Positions 12,201-27,200 of a stretch of 64,000 nt of DNA are shown piece after piece; position 1 is the stretch's first letter; each line of letters starts with the position of its first letter. This DNA is from Bimastos eiseni. Its lineage: Eukaryota > Annelida > Clitellata > Crassiclitellata > Lumbricidae. The stretch is from positions 6,073,731 through 6,137,730 of the forward strand of contig OY365817.1 in the NCBI GenBank assembly GCA_959347315.1. The letters run 5' to 3'. Under the pieces are notes generated by a model that saw only the letters and a program-made list of their open reading frames with translations, had not been told where the DNA came from and did not search any database. The translations under genes and the position numbers were made by a program.

Positions 12201-15200
12201 GGCACTATGACTCACTCTGCCCAACTCCTATGTTGAAATGTTCCTACGGTCTATACTAGCACACTGGGTGGTCCCACCACTGGTCTGAAGAAGCCATTGG
12301 CTCGATGACACGATATGGAAACGGAACGAAATGCCGTCCTTCACAGACCCAGTGATGTTGCTGTCATTATTTTGCTTTTATAGACTGAAAATAATATTAT
12401 AAAATGAATATCGACGCCGATTATCTTGCTGATATCCGATACTGCCGATATCTCTATAATCGGCCCGATTAATCGGCCTAACTGATGAAGTACAACGGCC
12501 GGCCGGCCAGCTCTATCCTAAAGCATTATTATGCGACCCTCCAAAAAAAACTAATTTTCCTGAGGCCCTTTGCACAGAAAAGGCTGCCCAGTGCCCACCT
12601 TTGACTTGGGTGTTATTTCATTTGCTCTGTTTAGTTAGAAAGTGGTTCACTGTATTCTATGTATGATCCCATCATGTTTTGACACAACAGTTGTTGGGTC
12701 ATATATATATTCACTTCCTGGCTTGACTTTTGTGCAAAGATGTACAAGGGATTAGTGCCAGATATCTCTATCACATGATGCATAGGCCACTCTCTGCTCG
12801 ATCTGCTCGCCCTCTCCACTCTACCGACCGACTTTATCTTCCCGTACCTCGATTGTGAATTTCTTAATCCCAGCACTAGCTTTTAGGCTTTTGCTATAGT
12901 GGATCCTTCACTGTGTAATGACCTTTCCACAGCAGTCCATTCTTGTGGGACTCTCACTCTCATTTTGTGGCTTCAAGATCGTCCTTTTCATGGACCTGGC
13001 ATGCTCAGAGCACCTCTGAAAAGTCTGATATAAGAGGCGATGTACAAATGTTAATGTAGTAATAATAATAACTTGCCTACTTGTTTTATTTGCATTATAT
13101 GTCCTACATTGTCCCTGGGCACAGTAGGCTATATCTGTAAAAAGGGGTGGTTGTTGATGAGACTGTTTTTTACATTGTAGGAAAACTGCTGGGCAGGACA
13201 CACAAAATAGCATATAATCTGCTTCACAAAGTTGGGCCAAAGGGTGATCCAGGTGTTAAAGTTGGTGACAGGGCAAGTGATTTACTCTTTTGGAAGATTT
13301 GGCGATGAACCTAGTTATTATTACGTGTCAAATTGTTATGTCAAAAGTGATGTAGTACAACTTCTACAGCCTTGTGACCCGTCTGTGCTAGGATGTGTGT
13401 ACAGATATATCGTCCCTTGATAGTGATTTGCATTTAGGGCTGTCAGAACTTTAGGAAATGCTCCCCGGGTTTCCGAGCCAATCTGAACAGATACTCGAAA
13501 GTCCATCAGTCCGTGACTGAGTAAATAAGACATTCCCAAATTATATTTGGATTCCTAGAGTTTAAATTTCATAATATTATTTGACCTGCACTGATTGATA
13601 GCTGTCACCGTCCTGTGTAGGATGCAGCATCCAGAGGCAGATTTCACTATAGGCAGCGGGAGATGCTGGAACTACCGAGGGTCGCAAGTTTGATCATCCT
13701 AAAGGTCACCATGACTGAAAACCTGTTTTGAACCTCTTATAAATTGAATTTGTTGTCAGGCAAGACAATCAATGTATGCATTGCACATAATGGTGGTGCA
13801 TGGCCTCTCAGGACTATTGCTTTTTGATGTGGTGTATTCAACAACAGTGGCCCACATGCTGTATGCAGACCCGGCCTGGTGGGGGTACGTAGGGCTGCAG
13901 GAGAGCACCCAGGTGCCGTGAGTGATGAGCCGATTGATTCGTCAATGATATCTGCCAGATGATGTTCCTGCATTCCAACGCTTGAGCTGGTTGGCCGATG
14001 TGGGTCTATTCAAAATGGTATTGGAGAACCCGGATCACGCGCTGCACCGGTTCCTTCCTCCAATAAAGACGACCTCCTACGCCCACGACCGCATGATCGT
14101 GTTTGTTATTCCACAGGCAGACAATCTAGTGCAAAAATCTTTCAACTTATTGTACACCATGTGCAGTTGGTTAAATGCAGAATATACTTGTGTGCCTATG
14201 CTTATGAATACTTGGTTGAGGTGTGTTGAAGTTGACAATTTAGGATGTAATTAACCTTTCCTTAACAACATTTGATGCAACTGCAGTTGTCAAACTATAC
14301 TGATATTTTGATTAATATGAAGCAACAACATGAATATGTCAAGTTTGTCTATGACTTAAAAGAGTAGTCATCCATTACAATTTGTCTATGATTTTAGGAC
14401 CCATCCATATATTACGTATGCAAAAAAAACGGATTTTCGAACCCCACACATCCCTGTTACACTGCGTACGTTTCGTGGACCCCTCCCTATGCGTACTTAC
14501 ATTTGAGCCCTAACCCACCTTTATTGCAAAGGTTAAATAGCTAAAAACATCTTTAAGACATTGATTTTGCCACAGGCTATTTATTTTTGTTAAGCATCAT
14601 TTTACAGCTTATATTTTTTAACTGTAATGAAGAAATAAAACACTACTACACTTGCATTTGAAACAGCTTTAATGCTAAAATAATATGGTTTAAGCAGGAA
14701 TATAGTCTATGATTGGGTTTACAGTTCTGATTTTCATATTCTAAATGGTTGACGTCATAATTAGACAATTATATTTACGTACATACATATTTTCTGGATC
14801 CTACCCCCACCATACGCAAGCGTACTTATAATCGCTGAAATTTTAAACCTCCCTCCCCTCGCAGAGTACGTAATATGTGGACGGCCCCTTAGAAGAGTAT
14901 TAATCCATTACAGTTTGTCTGTGACCTTAGAAGAGTTGTCCTCCATTACAGTTTGTTTATGACCTTAGAAGAGTACCATATATACTTGACTATAAGTCGA
15001 GAAATTTAAGACTATTTCAGGATGGTGAAATAGGCCTTTCGACTTACTCTCGAGAGACAAAATAATGGGAGATTTTCGGATCGAATATTCACCATTCAAC
15101 AGTAGATATCAGGCTATACCTCTCGATTTATGGCGGCCGCATGCATCAATATTTCCCTACCCATAGTAAAATAAATATTTCGCGTAGAAATCCGCCGAAC

Positions 15201-18200
15201 TTCTCCAGCCGAAAGACAGCAGTATAACTACACCTGTCGATTTATCACTCGTTTTTGATTTTATGGGCTCGACTTATATTCGAGCCATCAATTTTGGATG
15301 CTATTTTTGTCAAAAAATTGCACTTCGACTTACGCTTGAATTGACTTATAGTTGAGTTTATACGGTTGTCATTCATTGCTATTTGTCTATGACCTTAGAA
15401 GAGTAGTCATCCATTGCAGTTTGTGTATGACCTTAGAAGAGTAGTCATTCATTGGAATTTTTCTATGACCTTAGAAGAGTAGTCATCCATTACAATTTGT
15501 CTATGACCTTAGAAGAGTATTAATCCATTGCAGTTTGTTTATGACCTTAGAAGAGTAGTCATCCATTACAGTTTGTCTAGGACCTTGGAAGAGTATTAAT
15601 CCATTACAGTTTGTCTATGACCTTAGAAGAGTATTAATCCATTACAGTTTGTCTTTGACCTTAGAAGAGTAGTCATCCATTACAGTTTGTCTATGACCTT
15701 GGAATAGTAGTCATCCATTACAGTTTGTCTATGACCTTGGAATAGTAGTCATCCATTACAGTTTGTCTATGACCTTGGAATAGTAGTCATCCATTACAGT
15801 TTGTCTATGACCTTAGAAGAGTAGTAATAAAGTTTGTCTATGATCCTAGAAGAGTAGTCATCCATTACAGTTTGTCTATGACCTTAGAGTGTGTCATCCA
15901 GTGTGTGTTGAGCGCGGTTTCGAGCCTTGTCCGGTGCGTCACTGTGTACGGACCTCAAGCAAGTCCTTTGCGCACCATTGCTCTCGTCGAGGCGTGTGTA
16001 TGCACTTCTGAGCGAAAGATGTTGGAAGAAGGGTGGTATCAAATTTCGGAAATAAAATAAAAAATAGTGTCCTTGGCAACTTGAGGAGCTAGATCAGTGG
16101 TTTCCAATCAAGTTACACATGGTAAATGCATTTGATGTTACTTATAAACATCAACTAAATATAATAATTTCTAATATAAAATAATTATTCTGTCAAATAT
16201 TCATTTTTTGACGTATATTTGTTATATCTTTGATAGGTCGATTATCGGATTTATAAAACCAATTTAAAACCGTTTATTGGTTTTTATCGTTGTTCTTAGA
16301 ATACATTGTACGTATGGCAATGTGGCCTCGACACTCGGTGCCGAAGTGTTAAATTCACATTGTAATATGATCTGGGACAAACAGTATCCTACAGCACTCG
16401 GCTCTCACACTCTCCCCCTCATGCTTTGAAGCTTGCCGCTGTGGTTCTGCACTGGCCGCTGGTGGGTTACACGTTCAGTTCGTTGTCCATTTAAATTTGA
16501 AAACTCCCATCAGCAGTCCCCTCCCTTGTCCGCTCCTTCTCTTGCCTGTGACGTCTCTGCCTGTGAGTTCTCCCTCTGTATGGATCGAATTCGGGTGCTT
16601 TTCTGTCTATCGTCGTCGGCTCGGGTTACCCTTCCCCAGCTCTCCTTCCCCACTAGGCTTGTTTGGACAAGAGGACTGTTCATTAGTACAGCTATCACCT
16701 TGTTGGAAGAGGTGACCGGGAAATATTTCGCTTAGCCGTGTCTGTACATTTGAAGTCAACCGACTTGAGCCAATTCCTATGGGAGCTAATCCAGGACAAG
16801 TGAGATAAATAATAAGGCAGGAAAGAATTCGATTAATTATCGATTTGCAAATGACAGAACCCGATTATCGTTTTCAAAACTGATAACCAGAATTCCGGTT
16901 GTTGCTTAAAATTCCTAATCCTCAGTCACCTATGGTAAGTGATAATAATAATTGCAAAACTAAATCAATTAATAATTTTTTTTCACTGTGAACTGATTCT
17001 TTAAGAGCCATGTATGCTTTCATGTTACAGGTGGCGCTTGTGTATCCCAACAATGAGCCGGTGTCATTCATAAGTGCGTTTTATGGTTGCTTGACGGCTG
17101 GAGTGGTACCAGTCCCTATAGAAGTTCCACTAACCAAGAGGGTTAGTTCTGCCTCATGGGTGTGTATATATCAGAGCACCCCCGCTTTGTCTTCTTGTTA
17201 TTTAATTTTAAATTTTTGGTCATAATGTTTTTCTGTTTAAATATCTAATCTGTGTGCAGTTCTATGAATAATTCCTGATTGTAATTATAAGTTAGTTTAA
17301 AGTATCATATTTCAAATCTATATCTAGATTTATTCTGAAAATGATTCCTATTTCAGTATGAAATAATTTCAGTTCTAATTCCAGTTCTGAAATAAACTTA
17401 GTTTTAATTCATTTCTCAAATGACGAACTCATTGGGTATGCTGTTTTGACTATACGCATGCGACGATCAATTGAATTGAACGACCTCCTTAGGCAACGGC
17501 TACGCCACTTCTTGCAGCTTCTCCATCAGTTGTTGCGAATGCTCCTAGTTGATATGACCATTTTTAACTAACATGCCTATTTGCATATTAAAATTAGAGG
17601 ATGATGAGAATGCAAATGGCGGTTGTTAGTATATCAAATTTTGCATTTTGAAATTAAAGGTAAATTATTTGTCATGTCATTTTCTTGATTTTCGTTGACT
17701 TGGAAGTATTCTTCCATCTGATTTTCTTATTAAATTAGCCAAGCCTTCGTATGATGTATGAAATCAGACATGTATGACGTGTTGAAAATGACTGGTTAAA
17801 GGATATCGGCAGTCTTGGCCATTTGAAACTAAGAATGTCAAAATATCTGAATGTTAAGTAAATTGTCTCCTGAAAATAGTCTTGTTTATTAGACATTTGG
17901 AGAAGAATGTTTTGTAGAAATTTCATATGGCCAGAGCACTCAGTTCATGAGTCTGTCCTGGTGATAAAAAGAATGATCTTTTCCTTGTATATAAGCTGGA
18001 GCAATCTGTTATCAAATGTTGTCTGCATATTTTGGCATATTGTTTCAGCGTCAAAATTTAGTTTGAATGTTAACATTTAGACCAGAACATAGGTGCGTAA
18101 AATAAGCCAATAATGACCAACAATCAAAAGTATTAAAGAGAAACATGAAGAAGTAAGATGCTAATGCTGGTATTACTGGTGTTAGGTTTGGTTCCATCCC

Positions 18201-21200
18201 TGAGTTGAATAGCATTTAGAATGGTTTTAGCATTTAGAAACCCATGCTTAATAACAATTTCTTTTTCAGTGTTGACATTTTTCATGCATTACATAGCAAC
18301 TGCTACCTCCACCTTACGGGAACATCTGTATTTTTCATGAATTATATAGCCACTGCTACCGTCACCTTATGTGTACATCTGTATTTTTCATGAATTATAT
18401 AGTCACTGCTACCTCCACCTTATGGGTACATCTGTATTTTTCACGCATTATATAGCCACTGCTACCACCACCTTAAGGGTACATCTGTATTTTTCATGCA
18501 TTATATAGCCACTGTTACCTCCACCTTAAGGGTACATCTGTATTTTTCATGAATTATATAGCCACTGCTACCACCACCTTACGTGTACATCTGTATTTTT
18601 CATGAGTTATATAGTCACTGCTACCACCACCTTATGTGTACATCTTTATTTTTCATGAATTATATAGCCACTGCCACCGTCACCTTACGTGTACATCTGT
18701 ATTTTTCATGAATTATATAGCCACTGCTACCTTCACCTTACGGCTACATCTGTATTTTTCATGAATTATACTGCCAACACCACCTTACTTGTACATCTGT
18801 ATTTTTCATGAATTATATAGCTACTGCTACCTCCACCTTACGGGAACATCTGTATTTTTCATGAATTATATAGCCACTGCTACCGTCACCTTATGTGTAC
18901 ATCTGTATTTTTCATGAATTATATAGTCACTGCTACCTCCACCTTATGGGTACATCTGTATTTTTCACGCATTATATAGCCACTGCTACCACCACCTTAA
19001 GGGTACATCTGTATTTTTCATGCATTATATAGCCACTGTTACCTCCACCTTAAGGGTACATCTGTATTTTTCATGAATTATATAGCCACTGCTACCACCA
19101 CCTTACGTGTACATCTGTATTTTTCATGAGTTATATAGTCACTGCTACCACCACCTTATGTGTACATCTTTATTTTTCATGAATTATATAGCCACTGCCA
19201 CCGTCACCTTACGTGTACATCTGTATTTTTCATGAATTATATAGCCACTGCTACCTTCACCTTACGGCTACATCTGTATTTTTCATGAATTATACTGCCA
19301 ACACCACCTTACTTGTACATCTGTATTTTTCATGAATTATATAGCTACTGCTACCTCCACCTTACGGGTACATCTGTATTTTTCTGCATTATATAGTCAC
19401 TTCTACCATCACCTTACGTGTACATCTGTATTTTTCATGCATTATATAGCCACTTCTACCTCCACCTTACGTGTACATCTGTATTTTTCATGAATTATAT
19501 AGCCACTGCTACCTTCACCTTACGGGTACATCTGTATTTTTCATGAATTATACTGCCACCACCACCTTACTTGTACATCTGTATTTTTCATGAATTATAT
19601 AGCTACTGCTACCTCCACCTTACGGGTACATCTGTATTTTTCATGCATTATATAGTCACTTCTACCATCACCTTACGTGTACATCTGTATTTTTCATGCA
19701 TTATATAGCCACTTCTACCTCCACCTTATGTGTACATCTGTATTTTTCATGTTTTATATAGCCACTGCTACCTCCACCTTACGGGTACATCTGTATTTTT
19801 CATGAATTATACTGCCACCACCACCTTACTTGTACATCTGTATTTTTCATGCATTATATAGCCACTGCTACCTCCACCTTAAGGGTACATCTGTATTTTT
19901 CATGAATTATATAGCCACTGCTACCGTCACCTTATTTGTACATCTGTATTTTTCATGAATTATATAGCCACTGCCACCGCCACCTTACGTGTACATCTGT
20001 ATTTTTCATGAATTATATAGCCACTGCCACCGCCACCTTACGTGTGCATCTGTATTTTTCATGAATTATATTGCCACTGCTACCTCCACCTTACGTATGC
20101 ATCTGTATTTTTCATGAATTATACTGCCACCACCACCTTACGTGTACATCTGTATTTTTCATGAATTATATAGCCACCGCCACCTTACGTGTACATCTGT
20201 ATTTTTCATGAATTATATAGTCACTGCTACCTCCACCTTACACGTATATCTGTTTTTTTCATGAATCGTTTAGTCGCTACTACCTCCACCTTATGCGTAT
20301 ATCTGTTTTTTTTATGAATTATATAGCCACTGTAACAGTGAAAATCAACAAGGTGGAAGGAATAGATAAAATACCAATTGTGATACTAAAGAACCTATGA
20401 AAAAAGGCAATGGAAGGACTAGTACAGATATGCCAGAAGATATATGACACAGGAAAGTGGTCAGAAGATTTCCTACAGACAATAAATAATAATCCCACTC
20501 AAGAAAAAGACAAACACAATGGCATGTGAAGAGCATCGGACCATAAGTTTACTCAAACATGCATCAAAGATCGTATTAAAAATTGTCACGAGGAGACTGC
20601 AAGAAAAGATAGAGGCAGAAAACAGATTAGGTGAGGAACAATATGGGTTCAGAAAATGGAGAGGAATAAGAGACGCAATTGCAGCTGTAAGAATACTAAC
20701 GGAAGGAGCATACAAAATGGACAGGTCGTATTCATATGCTTTGTAGACTATGAAAGAGTTGACAGGAGTTGGTTGGAAGAAGTTAACGAACATACAGAGG
20801 AGAATTGGAGTAGACTAAAAGGAAAGACAATTGATTGCGAAAGACAAAAACAGAAGCATGCAAAAGCAGAAGCGCCCGCTTTTTGACTGTTCTTTATCAG
20901 ATTTGCTGATGCCTATAGCTTGTTATGGCCAGTCTATTATTAAGGACAGTTGGAAACTGTTAGACTGATTATTGTAACATTTGCCCAGTTTTTACTGGTC
21001 CTGCTGCATAATCATGTTTAGTGCATGACTGAATGTATAAAAAATCCACCAGTGAAAGATAATTGTTCAGGTGATAGTTGTAGAATACTTCCTGAGTGAT
21101 GGTCTGCAATATTATTTAGCATTGTTTAGATATCCAGCATTTTCGATTTTTAGAGAATGAATGAAGTGATGAATATAACCTTGTTGAGCAAATGTACTGA

Positions 21201-24200
21201 AAATATTATTTAGTTTGAGAATATTTATGAAAGTCAGTTGATTTGATAATCTTTTAACTCTCCTGGGCATTGGCGATTGAGCAACAACCCACTACTCGTA
21301 TGCATCCATCTTTTCATTCCCTGGGTAGCATGCACTGACAATATGGTAAGTCATATTGCGAAGCTGGATTTTTTTTACTGACTAGCAGAAGTGCCATTTG
21401 TCATATGTTTGGCTTCTTTCAGGATGCTGGTGGCCAAGGTGTTGGCTTTCTGTTAGGCAGCCTCGGTGTTACGGTTGCCATGACATCAGAAGCCTGCTAT
21501 AAGGGACTTCCTAAGGCGCCGACAGGTGAAGTCATAACTTTCAAAGGTTTGTATGATAAACAGTGCTTTTTATTTTAAATATTTTTTAATTCTGTTGCTA
21601 CTTTTGAACTTTTATTAGTTTGCAATGTTTTGATTGGGGCTTGACTGCTTTTTGCTTTTTATGTAACTGACTTTGGCAATGAATCTTCAGAGCTTTTGAA
21701 GCTTATACAATAATTCACTCGTATTAAATGTTGGTATGGAGGTAGTTAGGATTATTGATACTCTGATTTTAATACCTATGAGGCTGATGTATTAATACCT
21801 ATGAGGCAGATGTATTAATACCAATGAGGCAGATGTATTAATACCTATAGATGAGGCAGTTGTGTCAAAGCTGAATTATGGGCCAGTGGCAACATTTTTG
21901 CAGTAAATGGTGTGTTAGGTGCCAAAGGCATCTGAGAGGAATTGGAGGGTGAGTGGTGAGCCTGTCTCCCCTAAAAATTATTTGCTGAGCTAAATCTTAG
22001 ATGGTGTATTTTTAACATGCAAACAGTCTTGATGTTGATTTTCATTACCAAATTCCTGTATAGCAGAGTGAGGAGTTAGTATTCATTGCTTGACTTTTTG
22101 CTAGCACAACAATTTGATTAAATTGCTTCATATGCAGTGAGAAAAATTATGAACTTTTTGACCTTTTATTTTTAAATTGTGTATTTTTTAGGCAAGACTC
22201 TGTGGGCCAAAGAAACATGATCAGTGGGCCAGAGTTTTGACACCCTTGCTATAATGCTTAGTATCTTGTAGTTTGGCTGTGCATATTGGTTTTGGCTGAC
22301 TAATGAACCACTGTTGAGAGACAGCTCAAAAAGTATTTTCAGCTAATATGTAGTCACATCTCTTGAGGTTTGTTGAATAGTTTTCCCTTGGATCCTTTGA
22401 GAAGTTTTGAAAGGTCGTGTATAAATGTCCAGATAATACATTTGTACAATACATACGTACTTACGTTGATGTTCAATAATTCCATCTCTCCACAAGTTCT
22501 TGTTGAAGGCGATAAAAGGTCTTGTTAAATTTTGCTAGGATGGCCTCAGCTCCAGTGGTTCGTAACTGAGCATCTTAGTAAGCCACCTAAAGATTGGCTT
22601 CCTCCACCAAGACCTTCTGATAATGCTGCTGCCTACATTGAAGTAAGTTTTTGAGTGACTTCAACAATGTGGACAAGTTTGACAATTAAATGACATGAGG
22701 CTTGTTCAAAATTCATTGATACATGTGAAAGAAATGTCATGCTTGTATTTTAATTGTCTTCAGTGGTTGATCAGATGTTTTTACCTCAACCCATAAATAT
22801 ACGGAGCGTGTACTTCTTATTAACCACAGTGCGTGCCAAGTGTGCTAGCGGTATAGTATTGCAATGCGTCTTTTGATGAACCACTGAAGCATTATATTTT
22901 TAAGTTTCATGTCGTGGAGGTTGGGTAATGTAATTATGCACATAAATGAGTGAAGATATTTTCAAATGGGAATCTATAATCATAATTCAAGCAATCAAAA
23001 CAGACATTCTGATTGTTTGAACAAAATGCCTGTTGTTTTAATAATCTGCCTGATTATGCGTATCTGTGTTGGTATCTATACAGCTTTAATATCATGGTAT
23101 TGAAGTTAAATTTTGAGCTGAAAATAGTTGCATTGACATCAAGTCGCAGAGATATTTAGGTGGTAGGCCCTGCTGAGACTTGGCAACAAAGAGCAAGACC
23201 ATCTATTTTATGAAAGACAAAAACAGAAGCATGCAAAAGCAGAAGCGCCCGCTTTTTGACTGTTCTTTACCAGATTTGCTGATGTCTATGGCTTGTTATG
23301 GCTAGTCTATTATTAAGGACAGTTGGAAACTGTTAGACTGATTATTGTAACATTTGCCCAGTTTTTACTGGTCCTGCTGCATAATCATGTTTAGTGCATG
23401 ACTGAATGTATAAAAAATCCACCAGTGAAAGATAATTGTTCAGGTGATAGCTGCAGAATACTTCCTGAACGATGCTCTGCAATATTATTCTGAAAATAGT
23501 TGTATTGACCTAGGAGAGCGTTCGATATAAATTTAATTTAGTTTTCAATTTGTGAGTTTTCAGTGGAGCCAAAAAAAATATTCAGGGGGACAAACTTTGA
23601 GAATCATAGTATTGACAATCTAGCACTGCAATAGCAGCAATAGTCTTCCAAAAGCAGGTGAGATCCCCACAAGAATCCTGTGCTGCTGAGGTAAGGTCAT
23701 TCCACAGTGAGGAACCCCCAGCAGCAGAAGCCCAGTGTTGTGATAAAGAACTTTGCAACCTAGGAACAAGAAGGTCAAACTGATAAGCAGAGCAAGGATG
23801 GAAATGAACAGAGAGTGGCTTACACATTAAGTTGCATAGATATTTAGGTGCTAAACCCTGTTAGATATAGCATATTTTATTTAGGACATAACCAGGAGCC
23901 AGACATTGATCATATAAGTGGATATATGCGAATGTTGATGAAGATGAGCATTTGAGACTGATTGCACAGGGGAAAGCCAAGCCTTAGGGAAACCAATTAG
24001 TAACGAATTACAATTATCAATAAGGAGCAGAAATCAATGCCATGGACCTTGGTAGTAAACACTAGAAGACATGATGGCTCTAACTTGCATTTATTGCTAG
24101 TAACAGGAATGGGTCAGCAGGGCTGTTCAGTAAATATCAAGACTCTCTGTCAAGTAAGCACCCCAATCACAGCATCTGGAGGAAGAGTGAAGTCTTGGAA

Positions 24201-27200
24201 TAACAAAGCCATCAACTGATGATAAAGCTGAAAATAGTTGCATTGACTTAAGAGAGTGTTCGATAGATATCAGCTACTGCTTGATGCCAAACCAGATTAT
24301 TTGAGTCTTACTGTCATCCAAAGATGAAGATCATGTGATCTTCCACAAGACAGAGAGCTTCTCAGCAGCTGCTCACTTTATGCGGATTGTTCTGGAAAAT
24401 ATTTTTATGAGCGCTTGAACATAGAAATGTAAAAATATGAAAGAGTTAACTTTTGGGCAGCTTTGAAAAAAATTTTCTAACTCTGGCCAGGTGGATGGGA
24501 AAAGGAGATAAATTCCAAAGAATAATGTTTACATTATGCCTTCTCGTCGTTTAACCCCTTTACCGTGAGCCTCGAGATATTTCGTCCAATGAAAATCATT
24601 GTGCACCATGAACCCTGAGATAACTCGTCATAATGATATGCATCTATTTTACTCACCACATAACCAGTATAAACTCATCCCAGTCGCAATTATCAAAAGA
24701 TTATAGTTTTGCGATTGTAGTAACAGCTTTCCATATTATAAATTACATAATTTGTTGAGTTGACCAATCAAAAATAGCACAATTGAAACTTGTTTCATAC
24801 CAAAATAGCTGGTCACTGCGTACATTACCGTTGCGTACATGGTCATTGGGTCGAACTGTGGATTATGTTGCGACAAAATGCCTCGTTTTTGGTTGAAAAT
24901 GACAATAGTTTGTCCAATTTAAAGAGTGATGATGATAGTAAATTAAATTCAAATTAGAAATGTTGTAATTTGCTATGTGGGCCGACTAATAATATACATT
25001 AGAGACTCGTATCTTACCAAGCATAGCTGGTCGTTGCACGATCGTTGCATAGCCTATGTGGTCGTTAGGTCGCAAATGTGTCTTATGTTGCGACGAAATA
25101 TATCTTTTTGCTTGAAAGTGACAATATTTTGTCCAATTTAGATGTGGATGATTATAGAAAATTATGTTGTAGTTCTAATCACGTTGCTGTTTCAGAAAAA
25201 TAATGATTACAGTAAAGATTGCCGAAAACCCTTCGACACTTGAGTGGTCAAGAGATGGGTCACATTTTGGCCTGTTTTACATCATTTATTGTTTGTAAAT
25301 CGTAATAAAGTTCATCAATAGGACTTATTTTAAAACTGTTTATTGTTATGTTTCTCAGAGCAATGATGGGCTACTGTATTTATACACTTGCAAATATCAG
25401 TCGTCCTTTAATCAACAGACCTAAAAATAATTACACAAGTGAGGAAGGAATAAAAAATTTATTCCCCAGTAAAGGGGTTAAGGGTAAAGGAGAAAATGGG
25501 CCAAATCTAAATCTATGTAAAAAAAGCATTCTATCCGATTTGTTTTAACCAGTTTCTTTATGCTTGAGAATAAGTTTGTGTGCTGCGCTTAGCTTTTTAA
25601 GTAATGCTTTATGAATTTGAAGTTTACGATTACAATTTCTTAGTTGAAGAGACAGCCTTTGAAGCTTTGCCATACATAGGGTATGGTCTGTAGATCAATT
25701 TTTGTCTGAGGAGAAGGCAATCAGATAAAAAAATTGAAGCATGGGTGGTTGGAAAAACCGATCCCGCCTAAGCGAAATATGTGAGCTGCTATAACTTTGG
25801 ATGAGTTGGTCCAATTTGAACATACATGTATATGGTATGTCTGGTTTAAGAATAGGTATTTGTAAAAGTTAGTTGTGGGTCATTGCATAATTATGTAACG
25901 CCGAAAATAGCCGATTTTGACCCAAAATAATGCATCATAATGTTTTCACAGACCCACCCACCCCTCTGAACATTACGTATTTATTTTGAGCAAAACTCAT
26001 TGTAGTTTTACCTGTACCTATATAGTTCCAGGTCTCCAAATCTTACCTCCATCAATGGTAGATAATATCTAATATTATGTTTGAACTTCGATTTCACTGC
26101 CGTGTGTAGGCTACAAGGCTAAACACTAGTTTAGTGTAAATTTATATGCTAGGCCCATTAGCCTTATAGCCTAGCTTCGCTTGGACCTGAATTTTGAGCT
26201 TTGCGGGTGTGCCCCGATTTTGTCTTTTGTAGCTAAGTAACTAGCACATGTATCACCAGACCTCTTCAGGAAGCGGGTCCACCATTTCGAGCGGCAGCTA
26301 TGCTCGTTTTTGGTGCTCCTAACTAGTACCATATTTTCATGTTAGTCGTCAAGAGGTGTTTTACTAATACGCTTTCAGATGATGCGATTGAAAATGGCGG
26401 TTGTTTTCTGAAAATATTCACGTGAGCTGAGAAATTGGGAGAAGAACGTTGAGCTGAGAAATTGGGATAAGAACGTTTTGGTGAAATTTCATATCGCCAG
26501 AGCGTTCTGTTCATGAGCCTTCATGACTCAAAGAAAAAATGTCTTTGGCTGATAGTTTACATTGAGTATTTTTAATTAATTACTAATTAGTTTAAAAATA
26601 TAAAGAGTTACATGACGTTCAGCTGACCCACCCACCTCGTAACGTTTTGTAACGTTTTGTAGCACCCCACCCACCCCCTAGAGCGTTACGTAATTATGCA
26701 TTGACCCTATGCTGGATATCAATTTGTAGATAAGGTTTCATAGATCTATTTTCATCCAAAGCGAAAGTATTCAGTTTTTAAAAAAATGATGCATTGGGGT
26801 GACTGCAAGACAGCCTTTTGTACAGCCTGTGCAGAATATGCAAACTTTTTATAGGTATATATATATTCCCAGCAATTATGTAGGCAAAACCTATGAATCT
26901 GAAACTGAAGTACATAATAGATTTTAATAAAATTTCCTTTTTGTTTCAGAATACGACAGTTAAAGATGGAAGCGTGATGGGTGTTACACATAGTCGTTCA
27001 AGTATGCTTAGTCATTGCCGAGCACTGACAGTTGCTTGTAACTATACAGAAGGTATGTCAATAGCAGGTGTTTTAGCCATTGTCTTAGTTTAAATTCAAT
27101 ACCGGTTGAGTGCCAATCCTGAGCTTCTACACTTGTATGTTCTTATATGATGTGTTATGACGTTTGACCAAGAAAAATTTACAACCCTACTGCAAACACT

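Larger units (their letters stand above)
8580..12603 (+). mobile_element. Old hAT transposon, interrupted
   Basis: The left end CAGGGTTGGGCAAACTACGG is a well-known hAT terminus, and the right end (12579-12603) reads as a similar inverted copy (CAAAGGTGGGCACTGGGC on the other strand). Just inside are the usual gcggcccatgag and gcgaccctccaaaa stretches. A transposase C-terminal domain lies at 8995-9420. No clear 8-bp target duplication remains. A LINE (about 9440-11500) and a hAT MITE (11707-12480) sit inside. Confidence 0.8.
14340..15892. repeat. 38-bp minisatellite, interrupted by two transposons
   Basis: Units of ACCTTAGAAGAGTAGTC followed by ATCCATTACAGTTTGTCTATG occur at 14340-14396, 14889-14974 and 15367-15892 (about 14 units in the last block). 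The two gaps are filled exactly by a Harbinger-like MITE and by a second TIR element, so the array predates both. A SINE fragment truncates the right end. Confidence 0.93.

Noticed and set aside
13232..13420. Read-through extension of DIP2 exon F as a 62-residue frame
   Set aside because: It only overlaps the exon in another frame; the conserved protein ends at the GC donor at 13272.
16433..16735. Secreted-protein-like frame in intron F-G
   Set aside because: Overlapping open frames on both strands in a GC-richer, MITE-like stretch, with no recognisable domain or splice support.
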